A stretch of DNA of 9,199 nt from FW021-bin31 sp964478125 (GTDB lineage Bacteria > Bacteroidota > Bacteroidia > Chitinophagales > Chitinophagaceae), in contig CAYZGR010000086.1 in NCBI GenBank assembly GCA_964478125.1, forward strand, positions 1 through 9,199, written 5' to 3'. Both the position numbers and the translations under genes were made by a program. Positions 1 to 6,994 of this stretch are shown here, in pieces. Every line of letters starts with the position of its first letter. Position 1 is the first letter of the stretch. The notes below the pieces were generated by a model. The model ran no database searches, was not told where the DNA came from, and saw only the letters and a program-made list of their open reading frames with translations.

Positions 1-27
1 AAATCCATGAATTTTCTCTACATCTAT

Positions 28-555
28 CTATACGTTTTTATATCCATCATACCAGCCGGCATATTTCACATAATTATTCGCGATCCTTGCTATTTCTCCA
101 TCCCTCAATTCAGGACTGACATCTTTCACCTTCCGGGCCGGTACCCCTGCATAAATGGTTCCCGCTTCCACCCTGGTATTTTCCAATATGACCGCGCCTG
201 CCGCGATGATGGAACCGCTCCCGATAAACGCATTATCCATGATGATAGCCCCCATACCTATTAAAACATTATCCTCAATAGTGCATCCGTGAATAATGGC
301 ATGATGTCCGATGGAAACCTGGTTCCCTACAATGGTTTTGGTCTTTTGATAAGTGCAATGGATCATGGCGCCATCCTGCACGTTGACCTTATTCCCCAGG
401 CGAATGCTGTTGACATCTCCTCTGATCACAGCATTGAACCAAACGCTGCACTGGTCCCCCATGATGATATCCCCGATGAGGGTGGCATTGGGAGCGAGGA
501 AACAGTCGGTTCCCATTTTGGGGCTACGGCCGCGAACGGTTAATAAAGTAGGCAT
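28..555 (-). CDS. Gamma-class carbonic anhydrase family protein (left-handed beta-helix)
   Basis: This 175-residue protein is made almost entirely of hexapeptide-repeat sequence (I/V-G-x-x-x-x turns from about residue 25 to 135), which folds as a left-handed beta-helix and normally trimerises. Gamma carbonic anhydrases bind a metal with three histidines shared across the trimer interface; the matching residues here are H66 (AMIHC), H84 and H89 (GHHAIIHG). R45 and D47 in NAVIRGD and Q60 in NVQDG match the other active-site positions. The acidic proton-shuttle loop of archaeal Cam is missing, so it belongs to the shorter CamH/YrdA-like branch, where carbonic anhydrase activity is often unproven. 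It has no signal peptide and should be cytoplasmic. It is the third minus-strand gene after mutL and the MutS-family gene, 57 bp downstream of the latter across an AT-rich gap in which I see no clear promoter or terminator. The family call is firm, the reaction less so. Confidence 0.85.
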   Translation of the reverse strand: MPTLLTVRGRSPKMGTDCFLAPNATLIGDIIMGDQCSVWFNAVIRGDVNSIRLGNKVNVQDGAMIHCTYQKTKTIVGNQVSIGHHAIIHGCTIEDNVLIGMGAIIMDNAFIGSGSIIAAGAVILENTRVEAGTIYAGVPARKVKDVSPELRDGEIARIANNYVKYAGWYDGYKNV

Positions 556-612
556 GATATGTTTTTATTTATATGTTTTATTTTAAATACAATCCATACG
601 ACCATATTATTT

Positions 613-1935
613 TTATCTTGAAGGAGGAGAAAGCATTTCCTCTAAGCGGCTTTCTTCTAAAATCAATTTTCCCAGCCTCTCACGAGAAATTCCCTTTTTT
701 AACTGGTGGGTAAAGTGAGGTTTCCCCTCCTGAACAAGAGATTCTAAATAATGATATTGTATGCACGGATCTTGTAAAAAGAAATCGGGAACATCCGTAA
801 AATGAGTAGAAAGAATGAAAATACTATTATCCCACAACAGAAGCTTCTGAATAATTGCTTTTGAACAATCTAATGCATCCCGGATATTCGTTCCCCTAAA
901 CATTTCGTCTATAAGCACAAATACCTTTTCCCCTTTAACAAGATGTTCCGACAATTCTTGTAAACGATTTATTTCACGATAGAAATAACTGTATCCTTTT
1001 TCAATATCGTCCGTTAGATTAATATCCGTAAAAAAGTGATCAAATACAGGCATCTTAGCGCTTTTAGCGGGAATACCCATACCGGCATGAGCAAGGACCA
1101 GTGCAATCCCAACCGCCTTAAGATACGTGGATTTCCCCGACATGTTTGACCCGGTTAGGAAAATAAAATGTTTATTATTCGCCACTTCAAAGTTATTTCT
1201 CCGACTTTGGGGCAAGAATAAATGATAAACTCCTTCTATTTGGACAGTTGACCGATTGGTTTCAAAATCAGGTAGAGACAAATTATATTTTAAAATGGCT
1301 TTTGCCATAGCTAATAAAGCATCAACTTTATAAATAAGTTCAAGCAGTTCCTGTAGCCGGCTATTCTCTTTATTTCGGAAAAGATCATCCAGGTAATACA
1401 ATTGTTTAGCAGATAGAGGTCGTCCGCCTAATTCTTTCTTCAAAATATTTTTATGATCTATCTCAAAAAGGTGATTGAGTAGTTTAAATATCTTTTGGAG
1501 TATTTCAGGACGGCCGTCCCGTACTGTATGAGTTTGGATACGATTTAGTTTTTGAATAAAGATAATCAAACAACGGATACCGGCTTCCAAAAAATGGTAA
1601 TCAGACACATAACGATGAAGATACCAGTACCCTGAAAAAGAGGCATACAGGTCATTCCTATATTTTAATGGGTTAATATTACTGTATAGGTACTTGTCTA
1701 TATAGGAAAGTGCTGGTCTTGTAAGGATCGTGTCCCACACTTTCAGATCCGTTAGAAGAAACCTGATATCCTGTTGCGTTTGCTGAATTTTATTAATATC
1801 TGAAAAAGGATGTAACAGTCTCTGTTTTAGTTCAGCGCTTCCTCTTTCTGTTATTGTTAAGTCTATTAACCGAAAGATGCTATTTTTTGTTCCTTCCTTA
1901 AAGATTTCCAAATCTTTAATAGTTTGTTCATCCAT
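613..1935 (-). CDS. Short MutS-family ATPase (core helices plus MutS domain V)
   Basis: This 440-residue protein carries a complete MutS-type ATPase in its C-terminal half. Walker A is TGSNMSGKST (261-270), the family segment DDIEKGYSYFYREI lies at 309-322, Walker B is VFVLIDEMFRGTN (338-350, D343-E344), and the switch histidine is in STH (376-378). The N-terminal 250 residues are helical and would correspond to part of the MutS core/lever. The mismatch-recognition domain I with its Phe-x-Glu motif, and the connector domain II, are absent; full MutS is about 850 residues. There is no C-terminal Smr nuclease domain as in MutS2, and no membrane segment. It starts 24 bp after mutL and is probably co-transcribed with it, but it cannot recognise mismatches in the usual way, so its role in repair or recombination is unknown. 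Three of four 60-base lines I counted by hand are about 37 % GC and one is 25 %, compared with about 50 % in mutL. The ATG at 1935 has no strong Shine-Dalgarno sequence. Confidence 0.85.
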   Translation of the reverse strand: MDEQTIKDLEIFKEGTKNSIFRLIDLTITERGSAELKQRLLHPFSDINKIQQTQQDIRFLLTDLKVWDTILTRPALSYIDKYLYSNINPLKYRNDLYASFSGYWYLHRYVSDYHFLEAGIRCLIIFIQKLNRIQTHTVRDGRPEILQKIFKLLNHLFEIDHKNILKKELGGRPLSAKQLYYLDDLFRNKENSRLQELLELIYKVDALLAMAKAILKYNLSLPDFETNRSTVQIEGVYHLFLPQSRRNNFEVANNKHFIFLTGSNMSGKSTYLKAVGIALVLAHAGMGIPAKSAKMPVFDHFFTDINLTDDIEKGYSYFYREINRLQELSEHLVKGEKVFVLIDEMFRGTNIRDALDCSKAIIQKLLLWDNSIFILSTHFTDVPDFFLQDPCIQYHYLESLVQEGKPHFTHQLKKGISRERLGKLILEESRLEEMLSPPSR

Positions 1936-1959
1936 TGGTCCGTTTTAGTTTTCAGGAAA

Positions 1960-3795
1960 TTACCTCCCAAACATTTTATCCAATTCCTCTATCCGGAAGG
2001 GGATAAAGGTGAACCGGCCCGATGGACTGGTTTGCGATTGGGTACAGGCAAAAAGCCGGTCTATCAGGTTTTGCATTTCTTCGGGGCTAAGCGCTTTTCC
2101 TGGTTTGATGGCATGCTGGCGGGCCAGCGAGCGGATCATTTTTTCTCTTTTGCCGGTTTTCAGTTCAGGGCTGAAATGTTTGAATTGTTCCAGCAGGCCT
2201 TCTATGCATTGCTTTTCATTTCCACTCTCGAGGTCGGATGGGACTCCGGAGATGGCGAAGGCATTTTTATCTATTTGCTGTATCTCATAACCCAGTTTTT
2301 TGAGGTCGGGCAGCATTTCTGCCAGCAGTGCTGAATCGGCGGGAGAAAGTTCGAGGGTCTCCGGAAATAGAGATTGCTGGGATGACAGCGGTTGTTTTTC
2401 GAAGGCTTCGAGGTAGCACTCATACAAAACACGCTCGTGCGCGGCCTGCTGATCAATAAGGATAAAGCCGGATTTAATTTGCTGCAAAATATAGCGGGCA
2501 TGAATTTGCTGGGGCTTACGCGGGGTGGGATCTGCGTTTAATGTCGAAATCTGATTTTCTTCCTCTTCAGGTATTTCCGTAGACAAAGGGGCTGCAGGAA
2601 AGGCTGTTGCTTTTTCGGGGTAGAGGTCTTTCCAGTGGCTTAGGTTGTTTCCCCCAGTAATAGTATGAGACTGATTTCTTTGGGTAAACCCTTTGTAAAG
2701 GGCTCCCTGTGTAATTTTTTCCTTTTGGTTCTCTGTAAAAGGGCGGGAGATGGAAGGCAGGTGTTGAATATGGTTATCCAGTTCAAAATCCAGCGTGGGA
2801 GTGATGCTGAATTGGGCCAGTGCATGTTTGACGGCCGATTGCACGAAGGCGTATACGATCTTTTCATCCTCAAACTTGATTTCCTGTTTGGTGGGATGTA
2901 CGTTGATATCCACGCGGGAAGCATCCAGGTCTATGAACAATACATACAGAGGGAAATGGTCGGTAGGGATCAGATCTGCAAAAGCGCCCATGATCGCGTG
3001 ATGGAGATAACCGCTCCGGATATAGCGGTTATTGACAAACAGGTATTGATCGCCTCTGGTCTTTTTGGCTGTTTCCGGCTTTCCTACGAACCCGGCCATG
3101 TTCAGATAATCGGTATTCTCCCCTACGGCTACCAGCTTGCTTTTGTATGTTTGCCCCAGCAACTGCAACACCCGTTGCTTTAAATTTCCCGAAGGGAGGT
3201 GAAAAAGCTCCTGGCCGTTGGCTTCCATGATGAAGCTTATTTTGGGATAGGCAAAGGCTACGTGCATAAATTCATCGACAATATGCCGCGTCTCCGTAGC
3301 ATTTCTTTTCAGAAAATTGCGGCGTGCGGGAACGCTAAAAAACAGGTTTTTCATGGCAATGCTGGTTCCCGGCGGACAGGAACAGGGTTCTTGTTTTACT
3401 ACCCGGCTGTTTTCAATTTCAATATAGGTTCCCCATTCTTCCGCCTGTTTCCTGCTTTTTAGTTCTACCCGGGACACGGCCGCTATGGAGGCCAGCGCCT
3501 CTCCCCTGAAGCCCATGGTATGAATGTGAAAAAGGTCTTCCACCTTTTTGATCTTGGAGGTGGCATGCCGTTCAAAACTCATGCGGGCATCCGTCTGGCT
3601 CATACCGCATCCGTTGTCAATTACTTGCACGAGTTCTTTTCCTGCATCTTTAATGATAAGCCGGATATCGGTCGCGCCGGCGTCTACCGCATTTTCCATG
3701 AGTTCCTTCACGGCTGATGCGGGCCGCTGGATCACTTCCCCGGCGGCGATCTGGTTGGCTACATGATCCGAAAGTAATTGAATGATATCAGGCAA
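1960..3795 (-). CDS. mutL: DNA mismatch repair protein MutL
   Basis: MutL links mismatch recognition by MutS to strand incision and removal. The 611-residue protein has the N-terminal GHKL ATPase in full: NQIAAGEV (14-21), KELMENAVDAGAT (30-42, catalytic E31 and Mg-binding N35), DNGCG (60-64), RHATSK (76-81) and GFRGEAL (95-101). A transducer domain follows to about 330, with VNVHPTK-like DINVHPTKQEIKF at 296-308. A low-complexity linker spans roughly 340-425. The C-terminal dimerisation/endonuclease domain carries DQQAAHERVLYE (448-459), where the consensus has DQHA, then QQSLFP (473-478), which fits the Qxx[IL]xP beta-clamp-binding pattern. ARQHAIK lies at 558-564, SPSGRF (590-595) stands where CPHGRP is usual, and the protein ends in FGR (609-611). 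The start is TTG: no ATG lies between it and the upstream in-frame stop, the PDIIQLL beginning is what the family shows, and a good Shine-Dalgarno sequence sits just ahead. It is the first gene of a likely three-gene unit. Confidence 0.97.
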   Translation of the reverse strand: MPDIIQLLSDHVANQIAAGEVIQRPASAVKELMENAVDAGATDIRLIIKDAGKELVQVIDNGCGMSQTDARMSFERHATSKIKKVEDLFHIHTMGFRGEALASIAAVSRVELKSRKQAEEWGTYIEIENSRVVKQEPCSCPPGTSIAMKNLFFSVPARRNFLKRNATETRHIVDEFMHVAFAYPKISFIMEANGQELFHLPSGNLKQRVLQLLGQTYKSKLVAVGENTDYLNMAGFVGKPETAKKTRGDQYLFVNNRYIRSGYLHHAIMGAFADLIPTDHFPLYVLFIDLDASRVDINVHPTKQEIKFEDEKIVYAFVQSAVKHALAQFSITPTLDFELDNHIQHLPSISRPFTENQKEKITQGALYKGFTQRNQSHTITGGNNLSHWKDLYPEKATAFPAAPLSTEIPEEEENQISTLNADPTPRKPQQIHARYILQQIKSGFILIDQQAAHERVLYECYLEAFEKQPLSSQQSLFPETLELSPADSALLAEMLPDLKKLGYEIQQIDKNAFAISGVPSDLESGNEKQCIEGLLEQFKHFSPELKTGKREKMIRSLARQHAIKPGKALSPEEMQNLIDRLFACTQSQTSPSGRFTFIPFRIEELDKMFGR

Positions 3796-3878
3796 AATGT
3801 CTCCTTTTGGGGTAAAATTACTAAATTTAGGCCTTTAAAGGATCAACATCACCCTATACACCGGAAGTTATAATTCGC
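3796..3878. promoter_or_regulatory. Divergent promoter region of mutL and the NagZ-like gene, with two adjacent palindromes
   Basis: This 83-bp spacer must hold the starts of both divergent units. It contains two perfect 10-bp palindromes almost touching: CTAAATTTAG at 3821-3830 and CCTTTAAAGG at 3832-3841. The first contains TAAATTTA, which differs from the Bacteroidota -7 consensus TAnnTTTG only at the last base and reads the same on both strands. A second one-mismatch match, TAATTTTA, occurs on the minus strand at 3820-3813. No -33 TTTG at the usual distance is convincing on either strand, so the promoter positions are uncertain. The palindromes could be a regulator site or just AT-rich promoter DNA. 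Confidence 0.4.
3800..3808 (-). promoter_or_regulatory. Ribosome binding site that supports the mutL TTG start
   Basis: On the minus strand the sequence reads AAAAGGAGA, followed by CATT and then TTG at 3795. The AGGAG core sits 5 nt before the TTG, a normal spacing. This is the clearest Shine-Dalgarno match in the window and fixes the rare start codon. Reading further upstream in the same frame gives no ATG or GTG before a stop at 3837-3835. Confidence 0.8.
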
Positions 3879-6851
3879 ATGAAAAAAACGTTGTTAGTTA
3901 CCGGCCTTTTATTGATAGCCCTATCCATGGAATCTGCTTTTCACCCTGCAAATACGCGTTCCGCTTTCCGATCCGGTTCACAGGATCCGGTTCCGGCCCT
4001 TGTTCTGGCCCGGGCATGGGTAGACAGTGTTTTTAATTCTATGGATCGGGAAGAACGCATTGCCCAGTTAATTTTTGTCAGAGCGTATTCAAATAAGGGG
4101 GCGGAGCATATCCGCCATGTAAAGGACCTCATTAGCCGGAAGAAAGTCGGCGGGCTGGTTTTCTTCCAGGGGTCGCCGGTCAGGCAGGCGGTGTTGACCA
4201 ATACGTATCAGCAACTTTCAAAGGTACCGCTGTTTATTTCCATTGATGGAGAATGGGGGCTGGGAATGCGGCTGGATAGTGTTATCTCTTTTCCACATCA
4301 AATGATGTTGGGCGCTGTTCAGGATAGCCTGCTGGTTTATGAGGTAGGGAAAATGATCGGGGAGCAATGTAAACGGATCGGGGTGCAGATCAATTTTGCT
4401 CCCGATGTGGACATTAACAACAATCCTGAAAACCCGGTCATTAACGACCGTTCTTTTGGGGAAAACAAATACCGGGTAGCCGATTTGGGGATCCAGCTCA
4501 TGCGGGGCATGCAAAGTACCGGGATAATGGCGGTAGCCAAACATTTCCCGGGGCATGGCGATACCGAAGTAGATTCGCATAAGGCCCTTCCCGTGATCAG
4601 CAAAAGCATGCAACAGCTCAGGGAACTGGAATTATACCCTTTCCAGCAAATGATCAACTACGGAGTAGAAGGGGTAATGGTAGCTCACCTGGACATTCCC
4701 GCGATTGACAACCGTCCCCATCGGCCCATGTCTCTTTCCAAAAAAGCCATCACCGGGTTGCTAAAAAATACCATGGGGTTCAATGGCCTGGTGTTTACAG
4801 ATGCCCTGGAAATGAAGGGCGTAAGCGGCTATTATAAAAACGGGCAGGCCGGAGTGGAAGCTTTAAAGGCCGGTAATGATATCTTATTGTTGCCCAAAAA
4901 CGTGGATGCCTGCATCGCTGCTATTCAAAAAGCCATCGCAAGAGGGACGCTCCATCTTCCGGATATTTATAAACGTGTGAAAAAAGTATTAATGGCCAAA
5001 TATATGGCCGGCCTGAATGACTGGCAGCCCATAGAAACCGCTCATTTGACGGAAGATCTGAACAAGGGCATTACGGCTCTCAACCGGGAACTGGATATAG
5101 AAGCCATTACGGTACTGAATAATGAAAATTATCTTCTGCCGCTATCAGCAGACGACACTTCGGATATAGCTCTTTTAACGGTTGGCGGCGAACTTCCCGC
5201 CTTCACCGGGCAGGTCCTTCATCACCATAAAGCGGCAGTTTTTAATTTTAGCCGGGGAGCGACGATTTCCGGGGCGGATAAGCTCGCCAAAAAATTGAAA
5301 TCCGGTTTTGATAAAATCATCATTGCTGTGGGTAATTATCATCGCTATCCCTCCCGACGGTATGGCCTTTCCGAACCGGAAATTCAGTTGATACAACAGT
5401 TGCAGGAGGAAAAGCGGGCCATTACCATAGTCTTTGGCAACCCGTATGCCATCCGGTATTTTACACATGGCGCGGCGATCGTCGCGGCCTATAATGATGC
5501 GGAAACCATGCAATTGACGGCCGCCGATCTCATTTTCGGCGCTTTTGATCCCAGGGGGAAACTACCGGTGTCTGTAAGCCGGGAATTCCCGTCGGGTACC
5601 GGTTTAAAGGATTTTACCTTTAAACGGGTATACCTGCCTTTCCAATATCCCTCCAGGTTGGGCATTAGCGATATCAAACTCAAGCGCGTAGATTCTATTG
5701 CCAAAGACGCTATTGCTAAAAAGGCCACGCCGGGCTGTGAAATATTAGCCATGAAAGACGGTAAAATTTTTTACCATAAATCCTTCGGACATTTTACTTA
5801 TGATAAAAAACGGCCCGTAGCTAAAAATACCATCTACGACCTGGCTTCTGTCACCAAGGTGGCTGCTACCACCATGGCGGTGATGCGGCTTTATGATCAG
5901 GGAAAGTTAAAACTGGAAGGCACATTGGGAGAATACCTTCCATGGCTTCGCGGTACGGATAAAGCGGATCTGACCATAAAGAATGTAATGCTGCATCAGG
6001 CCGGTTTCGTTCCGGACTTTTACATTGGTCAGTTTTTTACAAAAGACGGCAAGCCCAAACCCGATATTTTTCACCATACACGTGATGCACAATATAGCAT
6101 TCACGTGGCCCGGGACTTGTACATCCGGAATGATTATGAAGACACCCTGAAAGCATTGATCCGTGACAGCAGGCTCTATAAAAACCCCAGGTATGTCTAT
6201 AGCGATATTGATTTTCAGCTGATGGGCTACATTGTGGAAGAAATTACCGGGCTTCCTTTGGGAGAATATATAAAAAGAACACTTTATGATCCCATGGGCC
6301 TGATGACTACCGGATTTAAGCCCAGGAAACGGTTCCCGCTCAACCGCATTGCGCCTACCGAGTGTGAAAAAGGATTCCGCCAGCAATGCCTCCACGGGGA
6401 TGTCCATGACCCGCGCAGCGCGCTCGCGGGCGAGGTAGCCGGACATGCCGGGCTGTTTTCGGATGCGTATGACCTGGGCGCGCTCATGCAGATGACCCTG
6501 AACGACGGCACGCTGGATGGGGTGCGTTACCTGGATTCTGCTACCCTGAAGCTGTTTACCTCCTACCAGAGCGATATCAGCCGGCGGGGAATTGGATGGG
6601 ACAAGCGGGCCAGGGACCAGTCTAAATTTCATTATCCTTATCCTTCAAAATATTGTTCCCCCGAGGTATATGGACATTACGGCTATACCGGAACCTGCAT
6701 CTGGGCAGATCCCAAATACAATTTTGTTTATATATTCCTGTCTAACCGGGTAAACCCCAGGGGCGGCGCCAATACCACTTTAGAACGTCTGGATGTGCGT
6801 TCCAAAGTGATGGATGCCTTTTATGAGGCCATGGGGGTGGGAACAGAGTAA
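3879..6851 (+). CDS. Exported NagZ-like GH3 beta-N-acetylglucosaminidase fused to an AmiE-like serine hydrolase
   Basis: This 990-residue protein begins with a signal peptide (KK, then hydrophobic residues 4-16, likely cleavage near ESA-F at 20); there is no lipobox, so it is probably periplasmic and soluble. Residues about 45-380 form a GH3 barrel of the NagZ type. KHFPGHGDTEVDSH (221-234) supplies the D232/H234 pair that acts as acid/base in NagZ enzymes, and FTDALEMKGV (306-315) supplies the nucleophile D308. Residues about 400-570 are the GH3 C-terminal domain, ending in FDPRGKLPVSV (556-566). Residues about 600-985 are a beta-lactamase-fold hydrolase with SVTK (657-660), YSD (774-776), GHAGLFS (855-861) and GHYGYTG (932-938). 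In Bacillus subtilis separate NagZ and AmiE proteins remove GlcNAc and then the stem peptide from muropeptides; the fusion would do both. I infer a cell-wall turnover role. Substrate specificity of the second domain is less sure: esterase or D-peptidase activity is possible. It begins 83 bp from the divergent mutL. Confidence 0.9.
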   Translation: MKKTLLVTGLLLIALSMESAFHPANTRSAFRSGSQDPVPALVLARAWVDSVFNSMDREERIAQLIFVRAYSNKGAEHIRHVKDLISRKKVGGLVFFQGSPVRQAVLTNTYQQLSKVPLFISIDGEWGLGMRLDSVISFPHQMMLGAVQDSLLVYEVGKMIGEQCKRIGVQINFAPDVDINNNPENPVINDRSFGENKYRVADLGIQLMRGMQSTGIMAVAKHFPGHGDTEVDSHKALPVISKSMQQLRELELYPFQQMINYGVEGVMVAHLDIPAIDNRPHRPMSLSKKAITGLLKNTMGFNGLVFTDALEMKGVSGYYKNGQAGVEALKAGNDILLLPKNVDACIAAIQKAIARGTLHLPDIYKRVKKVLMAKYMAGLNDWQPIETAHLTEDLNKGITALNRELDIEAITVLNNENYLLPLSADDTSDIALLTVGGELPAFTGQVLHHHKAAVFNFSRGATISGADKLAKKLKSGFDKIIIAVGNYHRYPSRRYGLSEPEIQLIQQLQEEKRAITIVFGNPYAIRYFTHGAAIVAAYNDAETMQLTAADLIFGAFDPRGKLPVSVSREFPSGTGLKDFTFKRVYLPFQYPSRLGISDIKLKRVDSIAKDAIAKKATPGCEILAMKDGKIFYHKSFGHFTYDKKRPVAKNTIYDLASVTKVAATTMAVMRLYDQGKLKLEGTLGEYLPWLRGTDKADLTIKNVMLHQAGFVPDFYIGQFFTKDGKPKPDIFHHTRDAQYSIHVARDLYIRNDYEDTLKALIRDSRLYKNPRYVYSDIDFQLMGYIVEEITGLPLGEYIKRTLYDPMGLMTTGFKPRKRFPLNRIAPTECEKGFRQQCLHGDVHDPRSALAGEVAGHAGLFSDAYDLGALMQMTLNDGTLDGVRYLDSATLKLFTSYQSDISRRGIGWDKRARDQSKFHYPYPSKYCSPEVYGHYGYTGTCIWADPKYNFVYIFLSNRVNPRGGANTTLERLDVRSKVMDAFYEAMGVGTE

Positions 6852-6941
6852 AAACGGGACTGCCGATGCTATATCTATACCGAATATCCAAGGGTCCTGA
6901 TGATTTGACGGAAGGATACTTCAAAACCTTCATTCTGAAAA

Positions 6942-6975
6942 AAATATTAAAAATTAAGATCTATTTTTAATATTT
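6942..6975. repeat. 13-bp perfect inverted repeat upstream of the acetate transporter
   Basis: AAATATTAAAAAT at 6942-6954 is the exact reverse complement of ATTTTTAATATTT at 6963-6975, with an 8-bp spacer at 6955-6962 that itself ends in the palindrome AGATCT. Both arms are pure A/T, so as RNA the hairpin would be weak, and it is not a usual terminator because there is no GC stem. Its place, ending 19 bp before the transporter ATG and covering most of a possible -7 element, fits an operator for a dimeric regulator better. The function is inferred. Confidence 0.6.
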
Positions 6976-6976
6976 G
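6969..6976 (+). promoter_or_regulatory. Possible -7 promoter element for the acetate transporter
   Basis: AATATTTG differs from the Bacteroidota -7 consensus TAnnTTTG at one position (A for the first T). It lies 18 bp before the ATG at 6995, which would give a very short leader. I see no TTTG -33 box at the expected distance, so this is tentative. If right, it would rule out the upstream in-frame TTG at 6974 as a start, since that codon lies inside the element. Confidence 0.3.
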
Positions 6977-6994
6977 TACTCAAAACCTTTAAAA

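Larger units (their letters stand above)
6921..6989. repeat. Short direct repeat flanking the inverted repeat
   Basis: TCAAAACCTT occurs at 6921-6930 and again at 6980-6989. With one extra T in the first copy the match extends to TAC(T)TCAAAACCTT, so about 13 bases are shared. The two copies bracket the 13-bp inverted repeat at 6942-6975. This may be a regulator half-site pair or chance in AT-rich spacer DNA; the inverted-repeat ends do not abut the direct repeats, which argues against a simple insertion footprint. Confidence 0.4.

Noticed and set aside
556..612. A separate promoter for the carbonic anhydrase gene
   Set aside because: The gap is very AT-rich, but no TAnnTTTG-like box is visible on the minus strand, so co-transcription from mutL is equally likely.
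1924..2334. A 136-residue plus-strand open frame across the mutL end
   Set aside because: It is antisense to the conserved MutL C-terminus; the composition looks like a shadow.
2665..3183. A 172-residue open frame on the plus strand
   Set aside because: It is antisense to the MutL ATPase/transducer region, which is unmistakable, and has no family features.
5907..6632. A 241-residue open frame on the minus strand
   Set aside because: It lies entirely opposite the hydrolase domain of the 990-residue enzyme, whose motifs are clear; the antisense protein has no recognisable features.
6931..6979. The repeat-bracketed segment as a miniature mobile element
   Set aside because: The inverted-repeat arms are internal and close together, not at the segment ends, and no related copy is visible in the window.
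6974..6994. Extension of the acetate transporter to an upstream TTG
   Set aside because: The TTG lies in the inverted repeat and the possible -7 box, and the family N-terminus fits the ATG at 6995.
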